Shown: positions 1 to 6,475, counted from the first letter of the stretch. The stretch is DNA of 9,809 bases from JAWOHX01 sp046484975 (GCA_046484975.1 JAWOHX010000122.1:1-9809); one strand, 5' to 3'. Notes: generated from the sequence alone by a model not told the origin. Translations and numbers: made by a program.

Positions 1-77
1 CGTTTCCGATAGGTCCGGATATGCCCAAGAAGCCTTTTCAATGATAGCAAAGTGGTTTTCACGCCCATCTTCTTCAT
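1..77 (-). CDS. Partial N-terminus of a second ABC exporter half-transporter (runs off window)
   Basis: Only the first 25 codons are present; the gene continues beyond position 1. Reading the minus strand from the ATG at 77-75 gives MKKMGVKTTLLSLKRLLGHI followed by RTYRK, a basic, amphipathic start like the lead-in to TM1 of ABC exporters of the ATPase-plus-permease type. The ATG overlaps the TGA stop of the upstream transporter gene (ATGA), and a GGAGG lies at 92-88, ten bases before the ATG and inside the upstream coding sequence. The tight coupling suggests the two products form a heterodimeric exporter. That partnership is inferred from position and N-terminal character only, because no conserved domain is visible in this fragment. 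Confidence 0.6.
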   Translation of the reverse strand, partial: MKKMGVKTTLLSLKRLLGHIRTYRK

Positions 78-1843
78 GGGTTTTTTTCCTCCGTCTGCCG
101 AACCAGCAATTCCCGGTAGGCGCCGTTTTTCGCCAGCAGTTCATCATGGCGTCCCTGCTCGGCAATCCCACCGTTCTTTATCACGTAGATCCTGTCCGCG
201 TCTTTGATCGTGGAAAGCCGATGGGCAACGATGACTACGGTCCGGCCTCCCATGATCCCCCTGAGTTGTGCCTCGATGTAATTCTCGCTCTCGGCGTCCA
301 GAGCGGAAGTGGGTTCATCCAGCAGAAGGATATCGCTGTCTTTCAATACTGCCCGGGCAATGGCAATTCTTTGCCTTTGTCCCCCGGACAACCGGACGCC
401 TCTCTCGTGCACTATCGTCCCGTAGCCTTGCTCCAGGGTTTCAATGAACCCTGAGATATCAGCTTTTTGGGAAGCCTGTTTCACTTGTTCCGGGGAAATG
501 TCCGGATGCTGCGACAACCCTCCAAGGGCGATGTTCTCATGAATCGAACCCGGGAAAAGGTAGGTTTCCTGTTCCACAAGGGCCATGTGTTCCCGCAATG
601 CGGAAAGATCCCATTTGCGGATGTCATGTCCTCCGATTGCAATTTCCCCGTCCTGGTGCTCATAATATCCCGCCATCAGCTTCAGGATGGTGCTTTTCCC
701 GCAACCGGATTCCCCTACGAAAGCCACCGTGCTGCCCTTTTGGATTTCAAATGAGACCCCCTCCAGCACCTTTGTCTCCTTCTCCCCGTCATTGTCCTTG
801 CCCCGGTAGGAGAAATGGACATCTTCAAAGGAAATCACGGGTGCCTGCTCATTGAATGGGAAATGCTGCCCTCCCAGGCGTTCCTCAGGCTTGTCCAGGA
901 GCGCGTACATCCTTTCCGCGCAACCCCTTGCCTTCTTCCAGGGTATGATGATGACCGGTCCCAGCTGGGACAGCAGACCAAGGGGTACATTGGATATCTG
1001 TATGATGGCCAGAAGGGCGCCCAGGGTGAGGGTGCCCTGGATGACATAGTAGACACCCAGGCCGATGACAATGATGACGGGGATGATCCTGGCAAAAATG
1101 GTGGTGAAGTTGGTCAGGATGGATGCCTTGACAATCCTGATGCTGCGGGCCACCACCTCCCCGATGTTCTCTGCGTATTTCCCTTCCAGTGTGTCATACA
1201 GGCCGAAGGATTTGATCTCCATGTACCCGCCGATGGCATCCTGGTTCTTCTCGTTGACCTCCGCAAGGGACTCGTTTTTCTTTTCCGTCAGGGCTGTCAG
1301 GGGTTTTCCTGCCTTGTCCGCAAGGAACATAAACAGGGGAATCACCGTGATGCTGATGAGGGTGAGCTTCCAGTTGAAGTAGAACATGGCAAAGAGTCCG
1401 GCCACCGCGGCGAAGACCATGCCGAAGGACCGGGGCATGTTGTTTGAGAGGAATTCGGATAGTTGCATCATGTCATTGTTGAAAAGGCTCACATAATCCC
1501 CGGAATGGACGTTTTCCGTCTCCTCGATGGGAAGCCTGGATATCTTTTTCACCGTCCTTTTCCTCAGGTCCATGGAAATATGTTCCCCCAGCCTGGCGGT
1601 GGCATAACCCGAGAGTACCCCGATGACGATTGCAACGCTGAAGAAGATCAGTATTGCCGGCAGGGCTGTACGAAACCCCTCAGGATTTTTGTCCACAAGG
1701 GCATCAATGATGGGTTTCAGAAGGATGCCGGAGATTACCATGGACCCGCTTCCCACCAGGCCTCCGAGGATGGTCATGAACAACAGGGGCCACTTCCCCC
1801 GGTATTCCTTCAATATCCTCCAAATGCCCGACGTCTTTTCCAT
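74..1843 (-). CDS. ABC transporter, fused permease and ATP-binding half-transporter
   Basis: This 589-residue protein has the full architecture of a type IV ABC exporter half-transporter (MsbA/LmrA/BmrA-like). Hydrophobic segments lie at about 18-45, 62-84, 138-160, 160-178, 244-268 and 273-300, consistent with six membrane helices. They are followed by a nucleotide-binding domain from about 335. The domain carries Walker A GESGCGKST at 377-385, Q-loop region VEQETYLF at 423-430, signature LSGGQRQR at 485-492, Walker B ILLLDEP at 505-511 with catalytic Glu510, D-loop SALD at 513-516 and switch His541. All ATPase residues are intact, so it should be active in the cytoplasmic membrane. The ATG at 1843 has a modest GAGG four bases upstream and its own promoter. 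The start of a second gene overlaps its stop, suggesting a heterodimer. The substrate (drug, peptide or lipid) cannot be told from sequence. Confidence 0.95.
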   Translation of the reverse strand: MEKTSGIWRILKEYRGKWPLLFMTILGGLVGSGSMVISGILLKPIIDALVDKNPEGFRTALPAILIFFSVAIVIGVLSGYATARLGEHISMDLRKRTVKKISRLPIEETENVHSGDYVSLFNNDMMQLSEFLSNNMPRSFGMVFAAVAGLFAMFYFNWKLTLISITVIPLFMFLADKAGKPLTALTEKKNESLAEVNEKNQDAIGGYMEIKSFGLYDTLEGKYAENIGEVVARSIRIVKASILTNFTTIFARIIPVIIVIGLGVYYVIQGTLTLGALLAIIQISNVPLGLLSQLGPVIIIPWKKARGCAERMYALLDKPEERLGGQHFPFNEQAPVISFEDVHFSYRGKDNDGEKETKVLEGVSFEIQKGSTVAFVGESGCGKSTILKLMAGYYEHQDGEIAIGGHDIRKWDLSALREHMALVEQETYLFPGSIHENIALGGLSQHPDISPEQVKQASQKADISGFIETLEQGYGTIVHERGVRLSGGQRQRIAIARAVLKDSDILLLDEPTSALDAESENYIEAQLRGIMGGRTVVIVAHRLSTIKDADRIYVIKNGGIAEQGRHDELLAKNGAYRELLVRQTEEKNP

Positions 1844-1873
1844 AGTGCCTCATTGATGATATTTGATACATAG

Positions 1874-1902
1874 ATTTTATGAATTTTTCTTGATAATGTC
1901 AA
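1874..1902 (-). promoter_or_regulatory. Sigma-A-type promoter for the ABC transporter operon
   Basis: On the minus strand there is a perfect -35 box TTGACA (1902-1897), a 17-base spacer and a -10 box TAAAAT (1879-1874, five of six consensus bases). Transcription would begin near 1867, giving a leader of about 24 bases before the ATG at 1843. The bases just upstream of the -35 are almost pure A/T and could act as an UP element. The call rests on box match and spacing alone. Confidence 0.75.
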
Positions 1903-1945
1903 TGATATATTTAATAATATAAATCATTCAATTAATATTATTAAT
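1902..1945. repeat. AT-rich intergenic dyads upstream of the ABC promoter
   Basis: The gap between the aldolase stop and the ABC start (1844-1958) is strikingly AT-rich compared with the GC-richer genes around it. It holds a perfect 7-base inverted repeat with a one-base centre (ATTAATA-T-TATTAAT, 1931-1945) and a longer imperfect dyad at 1902-1927 with ATGAT/ATCAT ends. Both lie immediately upstream of the -35 box of the ABC promoter. They could be operator half-sites or simply chance symmetry in A/T-rich DNA. I see no coding sequence and no convincing terminator here. Confidence 0.35.
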
Positions 1946-1958
1946 AAACACTCTTGTT

Positions 1959-3269
1959 TCATGCGTTTTTATCAACACGTGATTTCAAATGGAATGCAAC
2001 CTCGAGCTCATCAATCTGCTTTTTGTCAATCAGGACCACCTCGCCGATGGCCCGGGAGGCAATCAGGGCTTTTGCGCTGAATTCTGCCACCTCAAGCCTG
2101 TCAAAAGCATTCAGCAGGCTGTTACCGGTGGCGACGATACAGTCATTCTCAATCAGAATCACCGGGTTTTCTCTGGAAAAGGCCTCTGCCACCAAGATGG
2201 GTTGCATGAAATTGGAGCCAAAGGGAAGTTTTTTGACATTCCGCAACATGATATAACTCTCCGGAATGGTTCTGGAATCGAATTCCTCCTTCGTGACCAC
2301 ATAAGCCATGATGTTGGAAGGATGGGCAATGATCACAGAGTTTATGTCGGGATGTTTCTCATATATGCACTGGTGCATCACCACGGAACGGCTGGGGGTT
2401 TTCCCAATCTGTTTCCATCCGCTTTCGATCCGGACGATGTCATCGGGGCTGATGTATTTTCTGTCCACCATGTACGGGGTGATGATGAATGACTTCTCGT
2501 CAAGCCGCTGTGAGAAGGTTCCCTGGGTGCTGGTGAACAGCCGCTGGTCATAGGCCCGGTGGATGAGTTCGCACATTTCCCGGCGGGCGTTTCTCTCTTC
2601 GCTGGAAAAACCATGGGGGATGAACTCGTTGAGGTTCACATGCTGCTTGCTTTTTGAAATCATCAGGTATTTCTGCGTAAGTTCGACAGGGGTGCCGATT
2701 TGTTTCGCCGTAATCTCCAGTCGGGCGCAAAAGTCCAGGGTCTCAAAAGCCATGAAGGCATGGAACAAGCTCTCATGCCCCACCACGACACCATGGTTTT
2801 CCAGCATCACGGTGGTGTTCCCTTTTTCAAAGAGTTTTGCAATTTTTTCCCCGAGCCTGTTGCTGCCGGGCAGGTCGTATTCAGCCATCCCGATTTTACC
2901 GCAAACATCCTGAACATTTGGAATCAGGTTGATGCTTGGAATCTTTCGCACCATGCTGAAAGCGATGAGCGCAGGGGGATGGGCGTGCAGCACAGCTTTG
3001 ATATCCGACCTCTTTTTGTACACCAGGGTATGGAAGGGCAGTTCCACCGAAGGCTTGTGGATGCCGACCATGGAACCGTCGGGTTTGACCTGGACAATGT
3101 CCTTCCTCGTCAGGGTCCCTTTGTCCACCCCGCCTGGAGTGATCCAGATATCGCCGTTGTCATCCCTGATGGACAGGTTCCCTCCCGATGTGGTTGTCAT
3201 CCCGTAGCCGTAGAGCCGTTCCATGATCATCACCAGCTGGTCTGCCGGATGAAGGATATCGAATCTCAT
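1959..3269 (-). CDS. Tandem-domain class II aldolase/adducin family protein
   Basis: The product has 436 residues and two class II aldolase (FucA/AraD-like) folds in a row. Domain 1 (about 5-195) has the sugar-phosphate loop SGGN at 28-31, the catalytic-type Glu76 in KPSVE, the zinc ligands His95 and His97 in HAH, and the third His159 in ENHG. It could act as a zinc-dependent aldolase, epimerase or dehydratase. Domain 2 (about 225-425) aligns clearly but has Ser295 for the Glu, Ile314 for the first His (His316 is kept) and Asp376 for the third His, so it is probably not a normal catalytic site. The ATG at 3269 is chosen because AAAGGAGGAAAGG sits directly before it and the protein begins at the family's usual N-terminus; an open frame continues 14 codons upstream but lacks such a site. 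Family members are normally single-domain at about 200-260 aa. The substrate is unknown. The gene is divergent from an amidohydrolase gene and may share a regulator with it. Confidence 0.9.
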   Translation of the reverse strand: MRFDILHPADQLVMIMERLYGYGMTTTSGGNLSIRDDNGDIWITPGGVDKGTLTRKDIVQVKPDGSMVGIHKPSVELPFHTLVYKKRSDIKAVLHAHPPALIAFSMVRKIPSINLIPNVQDVCGKIGMAEYDLPGSNRLGEKIAKLFEKGNTTVMLENHGVVVGHESLFHAFMAFETLDFCARLEITAKQIGTPVELTQKYLMISKSKQHVNLNEFIPHGFSSEERNARREMCELIHRAYDQRLFTSTQGTFSQRLDEKSFIITPYMVDRKYISPDDIVRIESGWKQIGKTPSRSVVMHQCIYEKHPDINSVIIAHPSNIMAYVVTKEEFDSRTIPESYIMLRNVKKLPFGSNFMQPILVAEAFSRENPVILIENDCIVATGNSLLNAFDRLEVAEFSAKALIASRAIGEVVLIDKKQIDELEVAFHLKSRVDKNA

Positions 3270-3299
3270 GCCTTTCCTCCTTTTGCATCGTTCACATAC

Positions 3300-3327
3300 A
3301 TTGTACTCCATTTTTACTTTTTTTCAA
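3300..3327 (-). promoter_or_regulatory. Promoter for the tandem aldolase gene
   Basis: The minus strand carries TTGAAA (3327-3322) as a -35 box, a 16-base A-rich spacer and TACAAT (3305-3300) as a -10 box. The predicted start near 3293 leaves a leader of about 24 bases containing the strong GGAGG (3280-3276) six bases before the ATG. The -35 box lies three bases from the inverted repeat at 3330-3343, so a protein bound there would touch this promoter. Confidence 0.6.
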
Positions 3328-3346
3328 CAGGGACAACTGTCCCCTG
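3328..3346. promoter_or_regulatory. Operator-like palindrome between divergent genes
   Basis: GGGACA-AC-TGTCCC (3330-3343) is a perfect 6+6 inverted repeat with a two-base centre. It extends to CAG...CTG at 3328-3346 if one extra C is bulged. It sits between the -35 box of the minus-strand promoter and the -10 box of the plus-strand promoter, where one dimeric regulator could control both genes. Alternatives are a short hairpin or a REP-like dispersed element, since GGGGACA/TGTCCCC motifs of this kind can be scattered in genomes. The repeat itself is directly visible; its function is inferred from position. Confidence 0.45.
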
Positions 3347-3362
3347 GAGAAGGTATATGGGG

Positions 3363-3368
3363 TATAAT
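3363..3368 (+). promoter_or_regulatory. Candidate -10 box for the amidohydrolase gene
   Basis: A perfect TATAAT lies 25 bases before the ATG at 3393, so transcription would begin near 3375 and leave a leader of about 18 bases. No TTGACA-like -35 is found at the proper distance. The expected -35 position (3339-3346) is instead occupied by the right arm of the palindrome. If the box is real, the promoter may depend on an activator or be weak. Confidence 0.4.
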
Positions 3369-3392
3369 GGATATCAGGGAAGGAAAAAGAGC

Positions 3393-4265
3393 ATGTTTTT
3401 TGATCTTCACGCCCATGTATACAAATACCAGTACCCTTCAGGCAACGGAGAATCCCTGTTCATCGGGCCGGAGCAGCTGGTCCGCAGGCATGATGCCCTG
3501 GGCATCAAAAAAGCCGTCCTGCTTCCCATCGTGAGCCCCGAGGTCTATGTGCCCCAGTCAGTGGGGGAGGTCATTGAGATCGCAGACCGTTCCAATGGGA
3601 GGTTCATCCCTTTCTGCAACATCGATCCCCGGGTCCTAACCAACACCTCCGACGCCCCCCTGGGCAATTTGCTTGAGCACTACCGGGCCCTCGGCTGCAG
3701 GGGTATCGGGGAGGTGATGCCCAACATGGAGCTGGACCATCCCAAAATGCGCAATCTCTTCCGACACGTGCAAGAGATCGGATTCCCTTTGATCTTTGAC
3801 CTCACAGGGAACCCGGGAACGGGATATGGCCTCTACGACGAACCCGGCCTGCCGAGGCTGGAGTCCTGCCTGAATGAATTCCCAAAGCTTCTTTTCATCG
3901 GCCACGGTCCTGCCTTCTGGGCGGAAATTTCCAGACTGGCCGCGGAAGAAGACCGCTTCGGATATCCCGGGTATCCGGTGGAAAAACAGGGACGTACCGT
4001 GGCCCTTCTCCGGGAGTATCCCAACCTTCATGCCGAGCTCTCCGCCAGGAGCGGTGCCAACGCCCTGATGAGGGATCGTGACCATGCCTCTTCTTTCCTG
4101 GAGGAATTCCGGGACAAGCTGTATTTCGGGACCGACATCTGCACGGACGACCAGCCCGCCCTTTCTCTTGATTTCCTGATGAAAATGAAGGCGGAAGAAA
4201 AGATAAGGGAAGAGACCTTCCACCGGATTGCCGCAGGAAACGCCCTGAACCTGTTCGGGCTTTGA
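3393..4265 (+). CDS. Amidohydrolase-2-like TIM-barrel metal-dependent hydrolase
   Basis: The 290-residue protein begins with the metal motif DLHAH at 4-8, as in amidohydrolase family 2 (COG2159, the ACMSD/gamma-resorcylate decarboxylase type). Further family landmarks are GIGEVMP at 104-110 (Glu107), IGHGPAFWAEIS at 169-180 (His171), and FGTDICTDD at 245-253 with the likely catalytic Asp248. A C-terminal helix, NALNLFGL, is typical of these barrels. It should hydrolyse or decarboxylate a small molecule in the cytoplasm, but the substrate is not predictable. The strand position that usually carries a third His has Asp136 (LIFDLTG). The ATG at 3393 is chosen because AAGGA lies eight bases upstream and the HxH motif then falls at the very N-terminus; the open frame extends far upstream only as a shadow of the opposite aldolase gene. 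It is followed after 33 bases by a VOC gene. Confidence 0.85.
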   Translation: MFFDLHAHVYKYQYPSGNGESLFIGPEQLVRRHDALGIKKAVLLPIVSPEVYVPQSVGEVIEIADRSNGRFIPFCNIDPRVLTNTSDAPLGNLLEHYRALGCRGIGEVMPNMELDHPKMRNLFRHVQEIGFPLIFDLTGNPGTGYGLYDEPGLPRLESCLNEFPKLLFIGHGPAFWAEISRLAAEEDRFGYPGYPVEKQGRTVALLREYPNLHAELSARSGANALMRDRDHASSFLEEFRDKLYFGTDICTDDQPALSLDFLMKMKAEEKIREETFHRIAAGNALNLFGL

Positions 4266-4298
4266 AACCCGGGGATCCGGGTTGAAAGGAGTTTCACA

Positions 4299-4685
4299 GT
4301 GGGAACAATCAATAACCTTCATGATGTGCGCGGGATGATCACGTTCCTCCCGGCAAAGGACCTGGAAAAGACTCATGCCTTTTATCATGGCTTTCTCGGT
4401 TTTCCCATGTCCCATGACCAGGGCTCCTGTCGCATATACCTGACGCCATCAGGCTCCATCGGCTTTTGTACCGGGTACGGGAATCATACCGGCATGGGGG
4501 TGGTCTGTTTTGTCCTTGATTCCCGGGAGCAGGTGGACAGCATCTATGAAAAGCTGAAAGTCCAGGAGCCTCTTCTGGGGATTTCCCTGGTAAGCCAGCC
4601 TTCCCACCGGCCGGAATTCGGCATCCATCAGTTTTATGCCCTCGACCCTGAGGGAAACCGGATTGAGTTCCAATGCTTCCTTTGA
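4299..4685 (+). CDS. VOC (glyoxalase/bleomycin-resistance fold) family protein
   Basis: This 128-residue protein matches a single vicinal-oxygen-chelate unit. Two beta-alpha-beta-beta-beta modules are visible: DLEKTHAFYHGFLGFPM (21-37) is the classic first helix and turn, and FYALDPEGNRIEFQ (112-125) is the classic last strand pair, with Glu123 in the usual C-terminal metal-ligand position. The start is GTG at 4299, supported by AAAGGAG seven bases upstream and by an N-terminus of normal length. Members of this family include glyoxalase I, methylmalonyl-CoA epimerase, dioxygenases and resistance proteins; the sequence does not decide which. The gene is 33 bases behind the amidohydrolase gene and very likely shares its transcript, so it may isomerise or open a related intermediate. 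Confidence 0.85.
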   Translation: MGTINNLHDVRGMITFLPAKDLEKTHAFYHGFLGFPMSHDQGSCRIYLTPSGSIGFCTGYGNHTGMGVVCFVLDSREQVDSIYEKLKVQEPLLGISLVSQPSHRPEFGIHQFYALDPEGNRIEFQCFL

Positions 4686-4753
4686 CTCCCGTAAAGACTG
4701 CAAATGGCCGCAAACAGTCCCCTTTCCTATGCAGGTGCAGGAAGAACCGCACG

Positions 4754-4783
4754 TTGACAAAGTGGCAGCAACTATATTATGAT
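4754..4783 (+). promoter_or_regulatory. Promoter of the T-box/proS transcription unit
   Basis: A consensus -35 TTGACA (4754-4759) is followed after 18 bases by TATGAT (4778-4783, five of six). Initiation would fall near 4790, right at the base of the predicted T-box stem I. The preceding stretch 4686-4753 shows no gene and no convincing terminator for the VOC gene. Confidence 0.7.
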
Positions 4784-4789
4784 GGAGCA

Positions 4790-5010
4790 TATCGCAGGGA
4801 ATCGATGAAGGGACCAAGGAAAAACTTTGCCTGCAGAGAGTGAAACTATGGCTGGAATGTTTCACAGGCAACCCGGTTGTTCCGCCCACCCCGGAGATGC
4901 GGCCGATGAGGCCGGCGGATGAGCCCCGTTAAAAGCTTTGTGAGTTGGGTTTTATGCCAATTAGGGTGGTACCGCGGATGACCTTCGTCCCTTGGATGAA
5001 GGTTTTTTTG
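4790..5010 (+). ncRNA. T-box riboswitch leader, proline-responsive (tRNA-Pro)
   Basis: The leader contains the T-box core AGGGTGGTACCGCGG (4963-4977). Stem I can be drawn from 4792-4796 paired with 4898-4902. Above the base are a GATGA/GGAGA K-turn-like element, a helix GGAA..AAC/GTT..TTCC, a 7-base helix TTGCCTG/CAGGCAA, the conserved AGAGAG, and an apical helix GTGAAAC/GTTTCAC. The segment TTCCG-CCC-ACC on the 3' side of the specifier loop puts CCC (4885-4887), a proline codon, in the specifier position. The UGGU bulge (4967-4970) would pair with an ACCA acceptor end, fitting a tRNA with discriminator A, as tRNA-Pro usually has. The antiterminator pairs AGGG (4963-4966) with CCCT (4989-4992) and is mutually exclusive with the terminator. 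Uncharged tRNA-Pro should therefore allow read-through into proS. The T-box assignment is firm; the exact specifier and stems are hand-drawn. Confidence 0.92.
4981..5009 (+). terminator. Regulated intrinsic terminator of the T-box
   Basis: ACCTTCGTCC (4981-4990) pairs with GGATGAAGGT (4994-5003) across a CTT loop, with one G-U pair, and runs into seven T residues (5003-5009). Its 5' arm contains the CGTCCC needed to complete the antiterminator with the T-box AGGG. This is the classic either/or switch: the hairpin forms when tRNA-Pro is charged. Confidence 0.9.
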
Positions 5011-5038
5011 TATATTTTTATAGACAGGAGTGAAGGAA

Positions 5039-6475
5039 ATGACCACGGAGAAAAAATTTGTGGAAGAAATCACCCCCATGGACCAGGATTTCGCCCAATG
5101 GTACACGGATATCATCAAAAAGGCGGATCTTGTGGACTATTCCAGCGTGAGGGGCTGCATGGTGATCCGTCCATACGGATATGCCATCTGGGAGAACATC
5201 CAGAAAAGCCTGGATGGTATGTTCAAGGAGACCGGGCATGAGAATGTATATATGCCCATGTTCATCCCGGAGAGCCTGTTGCAGAAAGAAAAGGACCATG
5301 TGGCGGGGTTTGCGCCGGAAGTGGCCTGGGTCACCCACGGTGGCAGTGAAAAGCTGGCGGAGCGTCTTTGCGTGCGTCCCACCTCAGAGACCTTGTTCTG
5401 CGAGCATTACGCCAACATCATCAATTCCTATCGGGATCTTCCCAAGCTGTACAACCAGTGGTGTTCCGTTGTGCGATGGGAGAAAACCACCCGTCCCTTC
5501 CTCCGTACCCTGGAGTTCCTTTGGCAGGAAGGCCATACCGCCCATGCAACCGCAGAGGAAGCCCAGGAAGAGACCATCCGCATGCTTCATGTGTACGCCC
5601 GGATGTGCGAGGATGTCCTGGCCATTCCCGTGATCAAGGGACAAAAGACCGACCGGGAAAAATTCGCCGGCGCCAATGCCACCTATACCATCGAAAGCCT
5701 GATGCACGACGGGAAAGCCCTGCAGTCCGGGACCACCCACAATTTCGGGGATGGTTTCGCAAAAGCCTTTAACATCCAATACACTGACAGGAACAACCAA
5801 TTGCAATATGTCCATCAGACTTCCTGGGGGGTTTCCACCCGGATTATCGGAGCAATCATCATGGTCCATGGGGATGACCGGGGACTGGTGCTGCCTCCTG
5901 CCATCGCTCCTGTCCAGGTGGTGATTGTCCCCGTCCAGCAGCACAAGGAAGGGGTTCTTGGGAAAGCCCTTGAAATCAGGGACAAATTGAAGCCTGCCGT
6001 CCGGGTCCTGGTGGATGACAGCGACAAGAAACCCGGCTGGAAATTCAGCGAACACGAGATGCGGGGCGTTCCCCTGCGCCTGGAGATCGGACCAAAGGAC
6101 ATGGAGAACAACCAGTGTGTCCTGGTGAGGAGGGATACCGGGGAAAAGTCCATCATTTCCCTGGACAACCTGGACAGGCAGGTTTCCCATATGCTGGATG
6201 ACATCCAGAAGGGCCTGTATGAAAAAGCCCTGGATGCGCGGGAAAAGAAAACCTTCACTGCCCGTACCATGGGAGAGATGAAGGAAATCCTTGACAAGAC
6301 CCCCGGCTTCGTGAAGGCCATGTGGTGCGGAAACGATGGCTGCGAGGACAAGGTCCGGGAAGAAACGGGGGCCACTGCCCGATGCATTCCCTTCGAACAG
6401 GAAAGCATCGCCGACATCTGTGTGTGCTGCAAAAAACCCGCTGAGAAGATGGTTTACTGGGGAAAGGCCTATTGA
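5039..6475 (+). CDS. proS: Prolyl-tRNA synthetase, archaeal/eukaryotic type
   Basis: The 478-residue class II synthetase attaches proline to tRNA-Pro. The catalytic domain shows a motif 1 region around VIRPYGYAIWE (42-52), the proline-site CVRPTSE (111-117), motif 2 RWEKTTRPFLRTLEF (146-160) followed by QEGHTAH (163-169), and motif 3 around GDDRGLVLPP (278-287). The anticodon-binding domain starts near PVQVVIVPVQ (291-300). The C-terminal domain carries a likely zinc site (Cys430, Cys435, Cys461, Cys464; Cys463 is also present) and ends in WGKAY with the terminal tyrosine typical of this type. There is no bacterial INS editing domain, and the length fits the short form. The ATG at 5039 has AGGAG eight bases before it; an in-frame GTG at 5030 overlaps that site and is less likely. 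The upstream T-box and downstream terminator make proS a single-gene unit. Confidence 0.97.
   Translation: MTTEKKFVEEITPMDQDFAQWYTDIIKKADLVDYSSVRGCMVIRPYGYAIWENIQKSLDGMFKETGHENVYMPMFIPESLLQKEKDHVAGFAPEVAWVTHGGSEKLAERLCVRPTSETLFCEHYANIINSYRDLPKLYNQWCSVVRWEKTTRPFLRTLEFLWQEGHTAHATAEEAQEETIRMLHVYARMCEDVLAIPVIKGQKTDREKFAGANATYTIESLMHDGKALQSGTTHNFGDGFAKAFNIQYTDRNNQLQYVHQTSWGVSTRIIGAIIMVHGDDRGLVLPPAIAPVQVVIVPVQQHKEGVLGKALEIRDKLKPAVRVLVDDSDKKPGWKFSEHEMRGVPLRLEIGPKDMENNQCVLVRRDTGEKSIISLDNLDRQVSHMLDDIQKGLYEKALDAREKKTFTARTMGEMKEILDKTPGFVKAMWCGNDGCEDKVREETGATARCIPFEQESIADICVCCKKPAEKMVYWGKAY

Noticed and set aside
815..1447. Plus-strand open frame of 210 codons inside the ABC transporter gene
   Set aside because: It is antisense to the membrane domain; its Asp/Gly/His-rich translation is what antisense of hydrophobic codons gives.
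1946..1959. AAACA-CTCT-TGTTT hairpin at the end of the aldolase gene, considered as a terminator
   Set aside because: It is only five mostly A-T pairs, overlaps the stop codon, and has no U-run in the minus-strand transcript.
2700..3392. Long upstream extension of the amidohydrolase open frame (about 230 extra codons)
   Set aside because: It lies antisense to the aldolase gene, has no family similarity, and the ATG at 3393 has a proper ribosome site and places the HxH motif at the N-terminus as the family expects.
3636..4415. Long minus-strand open frame opposite the amidohydrolase and VOC genes
   Set aside because: It is a shadow of two well-supported genes; the translation has no recognisable domain and spans their intergenic gap.
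4694..4724. GACTG...CAGTC inverted repeat after the VOC gene, considered as a terminator
   Set aside because: The 5-base stem has a 14-base loop and only three T residues follow four C, so it does not make a credible intrinsic terminator.
5030..5038. GTG at 5030 as the proS start
   Set aside because: The GTG overlaps the AGGAG that serves the ATG at 5039, and the nine extra bases add nothing conserved.
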